DNA of 64,000 nt from Nageia nagi. Its lineage: Eukaryota > Pinophyta. A program made the translations under genes and the position numbers. Within the stretch, counting starts at the first letter, position 1, and the number at the start of each line of letters is the position of its first letter. This document shows positions 1-11,937 of this stretch, in pieces. The DNA is taken from the NCBI GenBank assembly GCA_050084985.1, contig JBITNC010000001.1, positions 53,816,001 through 53,880,000 on the forward strand. The letters run 5' to 3'. Under the pieces are notes generated by a model. That model was not told the DNA's origin, made no database searches, and worked only from the letters and a program-made list of their open reading frames with translations.

Positions 1-370
1 ATTCTACAATAATTGGAAGACTATGACTTTGAACCACTACAAGTAAGGTTTAATCAGATCTTTAAGTTGGAATAAGATCTAAACAAAGCATATGAATCCT
101 TCTAGCACCACCAATGGATAGTTGAGAAATGATTTGACAAGACGTCTTCCTAGGTAAAGTTTGAAATAGGAGATATTGTCCTCAAATGGGATGAGAAAAG
201 AGCAAAGCCTGAGAGATATCATAAATTTGATTCTCTATGGAGTAGGCACTATATCATCACTCAAGCTATGTAAAATAATGCATTCAAAATACAAGATGTC
301 ACTTCATTTTAGGAACTATCTATCCCAGTAAACGAGATCTATTTGAAATATTACCAAGTGATAGGGTGAT
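1..370 (+). mobile_element. Ty3/gypsy-type integrase C-terminal fragment
   Basis: Reading about 130-355 with a few stops gives a stretch containing GDIVLKWDEKRAKPERYHKF, then SLWSRHYIIT and a short tail ending in IYLKYY. This order (GD-V-W-D-R, then KFDSLW-G-Y-I) is the usual integrase C-terminal end of plant Ty3/gypsy polyproteins. In-frame TAG/TAA codons break it. The rest of the element lies outside the window or is not recognisable here. Recognition is by eye on a short segment, so the superfamily is likely but the family is unknown. Confidence 0.5.
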
Positions 371-411
371 TCCATAACAACCACTAAAAATTATATAGTT
401 TATAAAATATA

Positions 412-425
412 TGTGTGTGTGTGTG
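412..425. repeat. (TG)7 microsatellite
   Basis: Short TG dinucleotide run just after the integrase fragment. From 371 to about 920 nothing else is recognisable; the stretch is AT-rich without a convincing reading frame. Confidence 0.8.
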
Positions 426-922
426 TTTTTGTACATTCTTGTAGCCTAAACACATTGCCCAAGGAGGTAGATATCCATTAATGCAAACCATTAATTAGGC
501 ATGGCATGTAATTACAACTTGCTTACTTGGCATAAATTGTCTAATCAAAAGGAAAACATTTAAGAAAAAGATTTCCTTGGATTTTCCATCATCCACACCT
601 TATCTCCAAGTATGAATTCAACATGATCCAATTAATTCATTCCCACCTATCACCCACCATGCCATACTGAATGTGAGTCCTGATAGTCCTTGGAAATTAA
701 TTACTATTAATGGACATGTCAACCATAAACCCTAGGCAAATAAAATATGCTCTCTCACCCTAATATTCTTTACTTAGTGAATTTACAAGCACAAATATTT
801 GAGATGACTTGAACTTAGAGCATATAGAGCAATTGAATGAGAAGAAAGGAGTTGTAGAGTTTCACATAGCAAGGTTTCAAGCTCTCAATGCAAACTCATT
901 CCATAAAGAAGATTGTAGACAC

Positions 923-3900
923 CATGATGGAAACCAAGCCACCAGCTGAGAGTGAGCATGAGGAGGTAGAAACTAATCTCACTGCAATTCAACATGAATA
1001 TTTAGAGAATGCTCTTGGCATCAACTGGACAAAAATGGGAATGATTAATCACATGGATACCTAGTGTGCTAATCCCATGTAGATCCTATTGTAGCACCTA
1101 AAGCCTAAGGTTATGGGTACAAAATATCTCTTGCTAAATCTAAGAGAGATGTAATGATTGATCAGGGCCTAGCCTATTATGTGCCCTATGATTCATTCAC
1201 CTATCTTGAGTTGTTATAACTATTACACTCAAGCATAGCCAATAAGGTTATGAAATAAAAGTTTTCAAAGACTAGCAACAAGATGGGAAATTTGGATCAA
1301 AACCTAAGTTGGTGTAAGATTATTCTCCTGATTCTATTGTACAAGCCTTCATATTCCCAATTGATTGGACCTTTCATGTAAAGAAGTAGATTGATTTAAA
1401 GTGTGAAAGGGATGATTTCTATAAGAACAATGCATAAATATTAAACTAAATTGATGAATATATGAGGGGAAAACCACAAAGCTCTTGTAGAGCTATGACA
1501 TCACCTCATTTAATAAGGAGAGAGATAGAAAGGTCTACAATAATTGGTGGTCATTCTTAGAAAGAAGACCCAAATTGAATCATATGAATCCATGATGAGG
1601 ATGCCTTACAATATCATAAAAGTACACATCTATTATGACTTCCTTGCCTTTATTTCAAATGAGATGAGATGAAATATTTTCAAAATTGAGAAAACTAATT
1701 TTTGACATTATTCTTATCTATGGTGGATCCTATTCCATAAAAATCTTGAAACATTTGTGGAAGGACTTCAAATTGAACTTGCTAACCTACCCATTGGATT
1801 GCTCTAATTGATTTAAGGTTTCTTATATTAACCAAGCTACATAGTTCATACTATGAGTTAATGGACAAATTCTATGCATCGATGGTGGAGATCCTAATAG
1901 GGAAGCCACCCAAAAAACTATGCTAGACCACCATATGGGAACTTCAAGGAGGAAATAAGGTTGGTGATTAGTATTTGTTGAAATCTTAGACTGTAATCAT
2001 AAGATATATATATTTTGAAAAGCCATTTTTTCTACCTAAATTTGTTACTACCCAATTATATTCTATAGAAATGGGTAGGCAGATGTGTGGGATAGAGACC
2101 AAATATAGGTCTGGGGGTAACTTCAAACCTATTGTAAATATACTAATAACTAGAAAAAATTTTACTTAATTAGAAATAGGTTGTAAATATAGTATAGTAG
2201 ATTTCATTGTATATAATTTTAAGTTAGAAATGGCAAATGCCCCATGGATGTATGACCCATTGAGGGAAATTACAAAGATTATAAAGTCAAATAAAAAATG
2301 CTCAACTTTTCGTAAATAAAATAGACCAAGAAGTTGAGGTGTCTCTAAAGTGGGAATTTGGGACTTTAAATAAGTCATGGTTAACCCTCTAGGGTATTAA
2401 GAAATATGGAAATTGGAAGGTTAGAAAGCAAGAATTTTTTCTAGACCCAAAGGTGTTATCCTAGTTGATAGATAAGTTGGGTTGGGGACCCAACAAAATT
2501 CATTATTTTACCAAATTTGGATTTGAATACATCACTAAGATTCATCATGTTGTAAAGCAATTTTTTGATGAATTCAACTATGATAAATATGGGGAAACCT
2601 AGTATACATAAGACCCACTGCCAATGGGCAAACCTCTTCCATCTAATTTTCATGGAAAATCAGATAGGGAAGAAAATATAATAGATTTTGGTGAACCATA
2701 TTGTCCAAAATAGCTAAAAAGAAGAATAATTTAAACTTTGGTGTAAGAAAAATCTTAGCAAGCCCCAAAGGAAGAAGAGAAGAAGCCTACAAAGAAACCC
2801 TAGACTACATAATCTTGAATTCCAAAGGTTGCACCCCCATCTCCAAAAGCTCATCAAGATATGCTAGAGGCCATTATGGGGGAAATATAAATGTTTGATG
2901 CTAGAGATCTAAAATCCTTAGAACATATACATAGTCATCTACCAAGATGTGTGGGAAGAAGCAAGGGATGAGATACAGCAAGGCAAGGATAATGTGCTTG
3001 GTACAAGTGGTACCATATTAGCCTGAAGTGGAGTGATCCAAGATGATGATGATGATAATGAGGATCCAAAGAAGAAAAAAGACTCCATACCAATATATAA
3101 GACTCTTGAAAAGGAGAAACCACTAGAAGAAGGAGAGGAGGAAGTTGAAGTATTGATTACTACTCACCAAAGCAACATCTGCAACAAACTCTAGCATCCA
3201 CTTTAGCAGTAAGTACACCATAGAATTATTTAACTCCATTCTCTATAGCCTCATAGGAGAACATAAAAAGCATTTTTTCAACACAAGTTATAGAACCCAA
3301 TGATTGGGCAACTTTTGTAAATAAACCCCATGTGCTCCTAGAGCAAGAATCTAGAATTTTAACTAAAGTTATAGAGATATAAGATATTAAAATAGCCCAG
3401 TTACCCTTTAAATAAGGATAATTAGATACTAGCTCCCATAGTAATCATAAGTATAAATATTCAAAGTGCCTCGACCATAGATCAGTCTAGGTTGCTTATA
3501 AATACTTCTATGGTGGTTGGCAAAAGCCTCCAAGCTAGTGAGAATAAGATTGATAAACTCAATAAAAAGATAGATTAGTATAAAAAAGAATGCTCCCTTA
3601 AATATAACATAGCTTTCAAGTTGTAGAACCAAAATAAAAGTTTACTAAAAAAACTAGAGAAGTAGAAGTTTGAGTTTGAGAAGAGCCTAGGAGAAAGAAA
3701 AGTTGAGTTGGATAAGGCAAATAAACAAATAGAAGATCTCAAAGCTCAAGTTGCAATAATAGATAGTTAAAAATCAAAACAAGTTGAGAAAGAGTTGAAA
3801 AGGGTAGTAACAATTAACAAAGTACATAGTGATGATAGTTCAAAGTTCCTACTCTTCATAAAGAGCTTCAAGAATTCCCTAGTTGAATAGATAGGATAAA

Positions 3901-4640
3901 AGCTGGTGAGTTTGTCATAATTACACTTGCTAAAGATTCAAATAGAATAAGCTTTCCAATAGTTTACTACTAAGATTACTCTCTATAAATTAGCTCTAGA
4001 TACACCCAAATTGGTACTTGAAAGAGTGCAAAGTTGGCTAAGAGCCCTCATAGAAAAGAATATAGCTACTATTACTCCTAGGCCTAAGCAGATATTTTTT
4101 AGGAGAACCTAGGATATCTATGAATTTCAAGATCTCATATTCAATATGGACATCAATAAACACAAATATTGGCTTTGTAAATAAATTATTTCATTCTTTG
4201 GTTGAATTGAAATCTCCTAAATTATGGAAGGAGCAAGATGTATGGGGTAGTGCTACCAGATGGTAGCAAATACCATTCATTTTTTAGAGTAATCTTTCTC
4301 TGAGAAACAAATCTCAAACTTACAACAAATAAATGACCTTACATAGGAGGTAATTACAAGATTCCTACATGTTGAGAGGCTGGATAATGTGTTGATAGGG
4401 TTTAGAGTAGATACATTAAAGATACAAGCTTACCCTATGCTATCACAAGTTGATTATCAAGAGTTGAAGGGTTTGAATAAAAAGATTCAATATTTGCTCC
4501 TTTAAAAGATAATTACATTGCTTGAGATGCCTATAAAAGCTTCATCTATACATGCCAATGGTAGTATCAAGTAAAGGGTTCTATTCTCCAGTAGGTAGAG
4601 ACCTTGAGAGCCACCAAAAGATTGTATTCTTTTAGAATTA
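923..4640 (+). pseudogene. Decayed retroelement-like coding region, unidentified family
   Basis: This stretch has protein-like composition on the plus strand in short open pieces, joined across many stops and frame changes. A piece starting at 923 is acidic (ESEHEEVE). Around 2470-2690 a frame gives a readable aromatic/charged stretch followed at 2740-2880 by a K/E/P-rich linker. Around 3640-3890 a frame is strongly charged and heptad-like (KFEFEKSLGERKVELDKANK), suggesting a coiled coil. The order of a folded N-terminal part, basic linker and coiled coil resembles gag-like or plant-mobile-domain-like repeat proteins. I cannot name the family. No LTR pair was found around it. No piece is long enough to be functional. 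Confidence 0.35.
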
Positions 4641-5149
4641 CACTCTGAGAATAGGGTAATATGTTGGTATTCCTTATTATTTCATTCATTTTAATAAATC
4701 TTTCTTAATTCTCACTTCTTTATCCCCTTTTCGTATTTGTAAATAATGATAAGGAGTCTTTTGGTCTATACTTAGTATTTTGTCAAAATTTTAATCAAGT
4801 CTAAAGAGTTTCAGGTATTGTCAATAGTTTGAGTACTGTTCATATGCATATGAGTCTTAACCATTATTGTTTTAATGTCTAACCACTAACCAATGGGTGT
4901 TTTAGTAAGTCCCAAGAATTAATCTTAGTCAAGTTAAATATTTTTCTAGTAGTTGTATATAAAGGGAGAGTCATAGTTCATATGAATTTGGCCAAATTCA
5001 TTTTCAAGATTTAATGTGCCATGTCTAGGTAGTATCATAACATGTAAGGGAAGTGAATGTCTAATACAAGATTTATATAAGTATAGGTGTTTTAAGAAAT
5101 ATTGTAAATAATATTCATGTTTTAGTATAAGTCACTAGTAGGCAATGTT

Positions 5150-5560
5150 GTAAAGCCCATCGATTTCCAAAAAAAAGTCTTGACTATACATCAAAAATCC
5201 ATAGGAAGTATTTCAATAAGATATCTTTTAGAGCCCATCAATTTTAAATGATGGAACCATCCTTTTGGTATGAAATTAGCAAATCCTAAGACATTTAATG
5301 TTGAGAAGTATCATGTTCAATAGGAGATGTTTCAGGAAGATACTTAAGTAGCACCTGCCAATTTTGAGTGATGATGTCATACCTTTTGCCCAAAATGGGT
5401 CCCAAGATAATCATTTAGCAAGAGATAATCATTCAATGGGAGATATAATATTTAGTGGAAGATATTTTATAAATAAAACTAAATAGAGCCCATCGATTTT
5501 GAGTGATGATGTCATATATTTTGCCTAAAATTGATGGGTGTTAAGTGAGCCCCTATCATC
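5150..5560. repeat. Degenerate direct repeats, about four units
   Basis: The phrase AGCCCATCGATTTTGAGTGA, or a decayed form of it, recurs near 5155, 5232, 5347 and 5487. It is usually followed by TGATGTCAT and TTTTGCC-AAA. Spacing is uneven (about 80-140 bp), so this is an old tandem array or a set of local duplications. No coding frame spans it. Confidence 0.6.
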
Positions 5561-6735
5561 ATTAGAACCTACCAAAGAGAAACAAAACTCATTAAATAGG
5601 AGGAAGAATAATGGGTGGAAAAGAACACTTGGGTCCACTTGGTCATGAGTGTTTTACCCCCAAGGATTTGTTAATGTGTCAACCATAACTCATTTCCACA
5701 TGATAGTAGCATTTCTTCTTAGGATTTCAATGATACACTATTCATTTCTCTCATTATTCCATGCAACTAGTAACTATAGTGTTTATCATTAATGGTTGTA
5801 TAAATGTAGGTTGCTATCAATAAAATATAGTACTAGATCATACTAATCAAGCTAGAATATAGTGCATTTTCAATCAACTATATTTTCAAAAAAATGCAAT
5901 CAATAAAGAATCAAAAGGATTGCAGCTAAAATAGTACAATAGCTCAGAGATATCAAGTTCTCCTTTGATGTTCATTATATAATCTAACATATTTTTAATC
6001 ATAATTGTACATTTGTAGATGGTATCTTTTGATATTCTTAGTCAAGTATAGTAGTTAAGTGTATTAATGATGGAAAACCACCCAATTATAGATGTAAATA
6101 TATAAATAGTGAACTATTGTAAGTTCAAAGAGTCGAACATTCTAGCAAATTTTTTCAAGTCTATAAGATGCTTTCATATGTGATAATGCAAATTGATAAT
6201 GCTTTTCACTTTTACAATATGTTGCTATTTGTTGCACTTTTTGAATGTTATGTATGAAGTGCTATATTAAGTTGTGGCTATTTATTGTGATTACGAGACC
6301 CCAAGGGTAAGATAGTTTACTATTCTTAATCTTGGCTATGGATTGTTGCATGTGCTATAATGCCTAGACTATGTAGCATTAATTCACTTTTTAGTTTAAT
6401 GTGTTCATCTTTTTCCTATTACTCTTAACCATTTTATCTCTTTTTTGTTACATTCAGCCTTTACAATAGATAAGAACTAGCCTAAAACTCAAAGATTGAG
6501 CAGAAAATAAATACTAGCACATCTTCCACCATCTTCTACTCTTTCAAGGAGCCTATTATTGTGGGCAATGGAGAACATGACCAGATCAAACCCTTGAGGT
6601 TACATTATATCAATCAACAGGAAATAATGACAAGGACATTACTCTAACTCTAATATACTCATATATAAAGGATAAAAATATGAAATGAGGTCCATATTTC
6701 ATATCCACCTTCTTGAAGGGCATGTGTAATGAAAT
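5561..6735. other. No recognisable gene
   Basis: AT-rich sequence with only short frames. I see no splice-linked exons, LTR ends or repeat structure I can support. Confidence 0.5.
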
Positions 6736-6740
6736 CAAAA

Positions 6741-6835
6741 TTTATATATTTTAGAATCAAATCTTACAGTATGTTAACTATATATTTTAGAATCCAAATT
6801 TATATATTTTAGAATCAAATCTTATAGTATATATT
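6741..6835. repeat. 58-bp tandem duplication
   Basis: TTTATATATTTTAGAATCAA begins at 6741 and again at 6799, followed in both by ATCTTA-AGTAT. The first unit is complete and the second partial. Confidence 0.7.
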
Positions 6836-6994
6836 CTATGAATTATTGATTTTTACACTAATTAGGATATGGGCCTCATTGGTGTGTTGATTCAAATATA
6901 TGGCATGAATAATATTCTATGTAAATACTCAAAAGAATCTTATAGTATCTTGACTATGAAAAATGCATATATTCAAACCACTTAAATAGTTCTC

Positions 6995-7445
6995 AACCCT
7001 TGTGTATTCTTCTACATTTTACACACATGTCTATCAAAACACTTATAACTACAACATTCGATGAAAAACCATTTTCAACTACTCTTTGATGGATATTCAT
7101 ACCTTCTTCTAGAGCTCCAATGGTGGTAAATGTTGGAATAATGTTGGTAAAATTTATAGAGTTTGGATTTACTCTAGATAATCCTATTTGCTTAAAAGTT
7201 TCTAGGGCCTTATCGTAAAGCCCTTTTTATGCATACCTTATGGTCATTTCAGTCCATAAAATAATGTCTGCATCATGCATTTTATCAAACAATTCATGTG
7301 CCTTCTCTACACTTCCACATTTTGCATACATGTCTACCAAGGCAATTATAACCACAACATCTGATAGAAATTCATTTTTAAATATTATTTGGTGTATAAG
7401 TAAACCTTATCACAAATATCCTAGTTTAGTGCATGCTTTAAGGAT
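6995..7445 (-). pseudogene. Pentatricopeptide repeat (PPR) protein fragment
   Basis: The minus strand reads through a typical plant PLS-type PPR stretch. It contains DVVVIIALVDMYAKCGSVEK then AHELFDKMHDADIILWTEM, a stop, then KGLYDKALETFKQIGLSRVN and IGALEEGMNIHQRVVENGF. The motifs VDMYAKCG, A-ELFDKM and GALE-G--IHQ-VV-NGF are diagnostic of organellar RNA-editing PPR proteins, which bind RNA in mitochondria or plastids. Only about four repeats survive. In-frame stops interrupt them, and no N-terminal start or C-terminal E/DYW domain is visible, so this is a truncated pseudogene. A related fragment lies at 21120-21240. Confidence 0.75.
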
Positions 7446-8333
7446 GCTAGAAAAATTGAATTGATTTAGTTGGAGTACTAAATATGTTTGTTGCATTTGG
7501 TGAAACAATGACAATATCTATCAAGGAAAGCCATGTCTTTCATAACATAAAATTATCACATTCCATGAGAAGATGTCTCATTCATCAAGTTTTTTTTAGC
7601 CATGATTTTTTTCTTATAAGTGAATATTAGGATTTATAACATTTGAATTTGGCTAATTTTGAAAGTCAAAATCAATTCCAAATTACCAAAATTTTACACA
7701 AATTTATTTTTATTACTCAATTAACCAAAAATTTAATATTATGTAAAATATTAAAACTTAATTCATCATCTCTTCAAAACATAAAATGATTAGACTATCC
7801 ATAATTTTATAATCAAATATTTATAATTAATTAAAATCACCTACATATTATAAATAAAAAAATAAAATAAATCTAAAAAATTCAAATCCCTAGATAAACT
7901 AGAGACCTTAAAGTTTAAATGAATCTTTAAAAAATATAAAAAAAAAGTAATTGTATAAACCCTAAAAGATAAAACAAATCAGAAAACTAATTGTAGAAAC
8001 CCTACAAGATGGAACAAATCTATAAACATAAAATGCACCCATATGAGATACTCAAAACCCTAAACATAAAAGGAAGACACTCAAAACCCTAAACCTTTCT
8101 ATAGTTCTTACAACTGTCTATAGATTCATAGAGAATCTAAACTGAAAAGGTGAGAAGTTAACTTTGTTTTAATTAGTTTGAATATTTTATTTGTTAATCA
8201 CAAGTTGCATCATTGTAGGCCCACCATCTTTCTAAAGATTTTATAAACTTAGAGGTGCACTTCCAAGTATTTTTTAATAACTTTTTAACTTTTAAATATG
8301 GTAATTTGCAAATACAAATGGGAACTTACCGAT
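7446..8333. other. AT-rich stretch without recognisable gene
   Basis: Very AT-rich. It contains repeated AAACCCTA-like strings near 7960-8090 but no readable coding frame. Confidence 0.5.
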
Positions 8334-8640
8334 AGGCTACATTTGAACTTGTGAGGTTGCAAATGTAGCCATATATTTGCAAATTTAGCCAAATGACTGC
8401 AAATATAATCGAAAGCTTATATATACAATTAAATAGTTGCAAATGCAATCAAACAGTTGAAATACAACCAAATGGTTGTAGATGCAATCAGATATTTATA
8501 TATGCAATCAGATGGCTACAAATATAATCAAATGGTTATAAAATATAGCCTAATAGTTACATTTATAGCTTTACTACAAATGCAACCAAATTGTTGGAAA
8601 ATGCATCCAAACAATTGAAAATGCAAATGAAACCATCTAA
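8334..8640. repeat. Array 1 of 20-21-bp TTGCAAATGCAA-type repeats
   Basis: About 12-14 degenerate units of roughly 20-21 bp with core TTGCAAATGCAAYCAAA. Clear examples are near 8354, 8376, 8428, 8489 and 8580. The core is nearly palindromic (TTGCA...TGCAA). It lies upstream of the hAT-like transposase relic. A similar array lies beyond the relic's other end at 11365-11632. Confidence 0.75.
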
Positions 8641-9289
8641 TTTATTAACAGATGCTCTTATTTTAATTTTTTATTTGAAAGTGTTGGTAATTTGTAAGAG
8701 AATGTAATGCAAAAATGGAAGTCCATGAAATTGGTCAAAATAATACTAAAATCCAATTATTATTGAACGAAATTTTACTATAGGTAAAATTAAAATCAAT
8801 TATTTTTTTTGCTAACAAATTTTATGTATCAATCTTGCAAAAAAAATACTATGAAATGTATATATATAATAATAATAATAAAATTCTTATTGATATATTA
8901 TTTTTACAAATCACATATGACATTTTTGAGCAAATAGCATAAGAAGCGCTTAATGAAATTGTACTCTCAATAAAGGTATCAAAAAGAAATATAAAATAGC
9001 ACAACATGTCAAGGAAAAAGAGTTATTCATCATCTATAATTATTACAAATTTAGCGATAGAGATAAAAAATATTTTTTTCAATCAAAATATTATGTATTT
9101 CCCTAATAAAAAAATAATTTTGGTAGTAAATTTATATTACTGATTAAATTTGATAATAATTATGTATTATATTTTTCATGTGTTGCATGTTTGTGAAAAT
9201 TCATTTTTGTATAGAAAAGATATACAAATTTTGAAATAGTTATCCTTTATTTTTTACAACAAATGTGTATCAACAAAATCAGTGTGATG
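8641..9289. other. AT-rich spacer
   Basis: Highly AT-rich with poly-A/T runs and a short (TAA)n near 8870. No coding signal seen. It may be the noncoding 5' part of the hAT relic. Confidence 0.4.
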
Positions 9290-11118
9290 ATAAATTAACA
9301 CCATTAGAAAATAGAGAATCAGAACATAATTTTGTAAGTAAAAAAATTTGAGTAAATGAATCAAACACAAAATCAATTTCTCAAAATAGAAATTATCATC
9401 CATCTTAGTCAGATTTTGATATTTCCATTATTAATCAAAATTCATTTGAAAATGAGAAGTCTTCACAATAGTTAAATAATTCAAATTCTCAAAATAAAAA
9501 TGGTGCAACACATTCAAATCTAAAAAAGAGAAGCAAATGGACAATTGATAGGGGTTTTAAGTTTGATTGGTAACACAATATACATTTATTAAATTGATAA
9601 TTTTAGAAAGTAACACAAATCCAATAGAATGTAGATGTGTTGTATATTTTTGGAAACTAGGAAGAGACCATAGAATGCAATAGTTATGCAAGTCAAAGAA
9701 GTGATCTTGTGTGAGATTGTAAACAACAATTGCTCTGTATATGATTCATATTCATTGTATAGCTCATCAAATGAATCTAGCATATAAAATTGTTAGCACA
9801 TTTGATAATGTAGGAAATGTTGAAGATATTATATGTGAGCTTCATGCTTACATAGCAAGTAGTCCAAAATGATTTATAGAGTTTCAAAAAATTTCTGTAA
9901 GGATTACTAATGGAAAAAAAAAATTACTAAAGGATGTTCAAACAAGATGGATTTCTTTATATGAGCCTTCTTATAAAGTACTAGATGAATATCAATCATT
10001 AATAGTGTATATGTATAAAAATCAAAGGGTAGTGAATAAAACTAAAGATTTACTATATTGTTTAATAGATTTAGAAACATTGTTAACTTTATCAAACATC
10101 ATTCCCATGGTATAGGAGATTAATTATTTGATGAAACATGCTTAACAAGGGTGGGTGTGTGTGTGTGTGTGTGTGTGTGTGTTGTGTGTGTACACACACA
10201 CACACCCTTGTTAAGCATGTTTGATAATGGTCCTTATTTTGAAAAGTGGATAATTTTAATGGATATCAAACATCCAAAATGTTATTTAAAATTTTATATT
10301 CATGATCATCTTTGTATCAATGTTGATGATAAGTAAATTTTGATGCATATGTATCATAAATAAATGGATTTGATATGTGCACAATATGTAGAGGTAAATG
10401 TTTTGACACTATCATACTTTGATTGAAAATAAAGTTAAAAAAAATATTTTTAAATCCTTGTCAGCCATGATTTACTTAAAGCCATGAGCAATGTGAACCC
10501 CTTATTTTGGAATATAGATAATAGAAAAAAATATATAAGCACCTAATTTTGTAAGAAAATGAAAATTCTCATCTCCCATTTCAGCAAATGTGTTGAAGTT
10601 AATGGCTTAAAGATTGATGGTATCCTAAATGAAAATTTATTGACAAAATAGTCGAATCATTTTGGATTGACTATGCTTGAACAATATTGTTATCTATCAG
10701 AACCAGCAGAAAATGGTGTTATTAGTTTTTTGTGAAAAAAACTTTATCTCAATATTATGTTACAGGAAGAGATCAGTGAATATTTCAAATTGTATGAGTT
10801 GTGTCAAACTATGATTTTGGATTCAATGGAGAATGAAATATTATTTAGTGCATTATATTTCATTTAGTCAAAGTAGAGGAATAGGTTATAAAAGCATCTA
10901 GATAGTTGCTTACGAGCCATTTTTTAAATTACTCGATAAATGATTTTTCCATGGATAGAGTTGTGACAATTTGGAGATCAATTACAAATAGAATAAGTGT
11001 CAGCAATAAATCACCAACAAATGTAGATATCAACAATGGTAACGAAACTATCTCAAACAATACAAATTGTCAAAACAAACAAAAAGATAGGGGTGACGAA
11101 GGTTTATTTCAACTTTAG
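9290..11118 (+). pseudogene. hAT-like transposase relic
   Basis: Pieces of one protein are readable on the plus strand. About 9745-9900 gives IHCIAHQMNLAYKIVSTFDN then VGNVEDIICELHAYIASSPK. About 9930-10110 gives LLKDVQTRWISLYEPSYKVL and later LLYCLIDLETLLTLSNIIP. The string HQMNLA...SSPK...F...L..V.TRWIS is typical of the central catalytic region of plant hAT-related transposases (zinc-finger/BED and TTF type), which cut and rejoin DNA. The frame is broken by stops and by a (GT)n hairpin at 10134-10222. It resumes weakly to about 11118. No BED zinc finger or C-terminal dimerisation domain could be identified with confidence. Confidence 0.6.
10134..10222. repeat. Inverted repeat closed on a (GT)n/(AC)n tract
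   Basis: AAACATGCTTAACAAGGG at 10134-10151 is matched by its exact reverse complement at 10205-10222. The interior is a GT run followed by an AC run, so the whole 89 bp can fold into one long hairpin. It sits inside the transposase relic and probably breaks its frame. Confidence 0.9.
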
Positions 11119-11364
11119 TAAGCTTGATAAATAGTTTTTTCAATTTTTTTGAACTCAAAGAAAAAAGATAAGAACCTTCATTTCATCTTTATGAATTATA
11201 AATCGGTTATTTTTAGATCTATATAGTCAAAGATAAAAAGGTTATATAATTATAAGGGTAATAGATAGTCTATTCCATTTTGTATTATCTCATTTAAATA
11301 ATTATTCTATCTTTAATTTTGTTCAGTATTGTATGATATATAGTTTTTCAGTTTTGTATGATTT

Positions 11365-11632
11365 TGTAACCGCATGGTTGCAAAGCCAGGAGGTTGCAAC
11401 ATGTAATTGCACTGCTGTAATGTGTAACAGCATGGTTGTAACATGCATCTAGGAGGAATAGTTGCAACATGCAACCAAGTGACATGATTGCAATGTCTGA
11501 TTGCTTGGTTGCAATGTGCAACTGCATGGTTGCAACATGCAACTATGTAGTTGCACATTGCAATTGCCTAGCTACATGTTGCATTCATTTAGTTGCATGT
11601 TACAACCATGTAGTTGCAATGTATGTAATAGC
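11365..11632. repeat. Array 2 of 21-bp GTTGCAACATGCAAC-type repeats
   Basis: About 12 units with a clear 21-bp period at 11508-11620. The core GTTGCAACATGCAAC is palindromic around CATG, with a spacer often ending CATG or TGTA. Because 21 is a multiple of three, every frame yields heptapeptide-like pseudo-repeats on both strands. Those open frames are a by-product of the array. The array follows the hAT relic as array 1 precedes it. Confidence 0.85.
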
Positions 11633-11937
11633 ATTCAGCATAAATAGATTTCATCCACATTCAAATCAAAATTATTATTTTTCATCAAAACTTCATTATC
11701 TATATTTTAATAAAAATATCAACATCCATACATTTTTCAAAAAATATTATTCAATAATGAAGATCTATTAAGCATCAAAAACTTAAAAAAAAATAAAACA
11801 AAATTTCCAAGAAAATATTCTAAATGTTAAACAAATAATTCTATCAAAATCATTCTAACAAAAGTATCACATATCCAAATTTCTAAAAAAACTATTTTAT
11901 ATGCCAAAATATAAGTCCAACCTAATAAATGTAGTTC

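Noticed and set aside
8334-8640. CRISPR-like spacing of short repeats
   Set aside because: Units are degenerate and contiguous without unique spacers, in a plant-type sequence.
10151-10336. 61-codon frame with VCVCVC... repeat
   Set aside because: It is the translation of the (GT)n hairpin, not a gene.
11313-11771. Overlapping cysteine-rich frames on both strands
   Set aside because: Produced by the 21-bp array; no start context, homology or codon signal.
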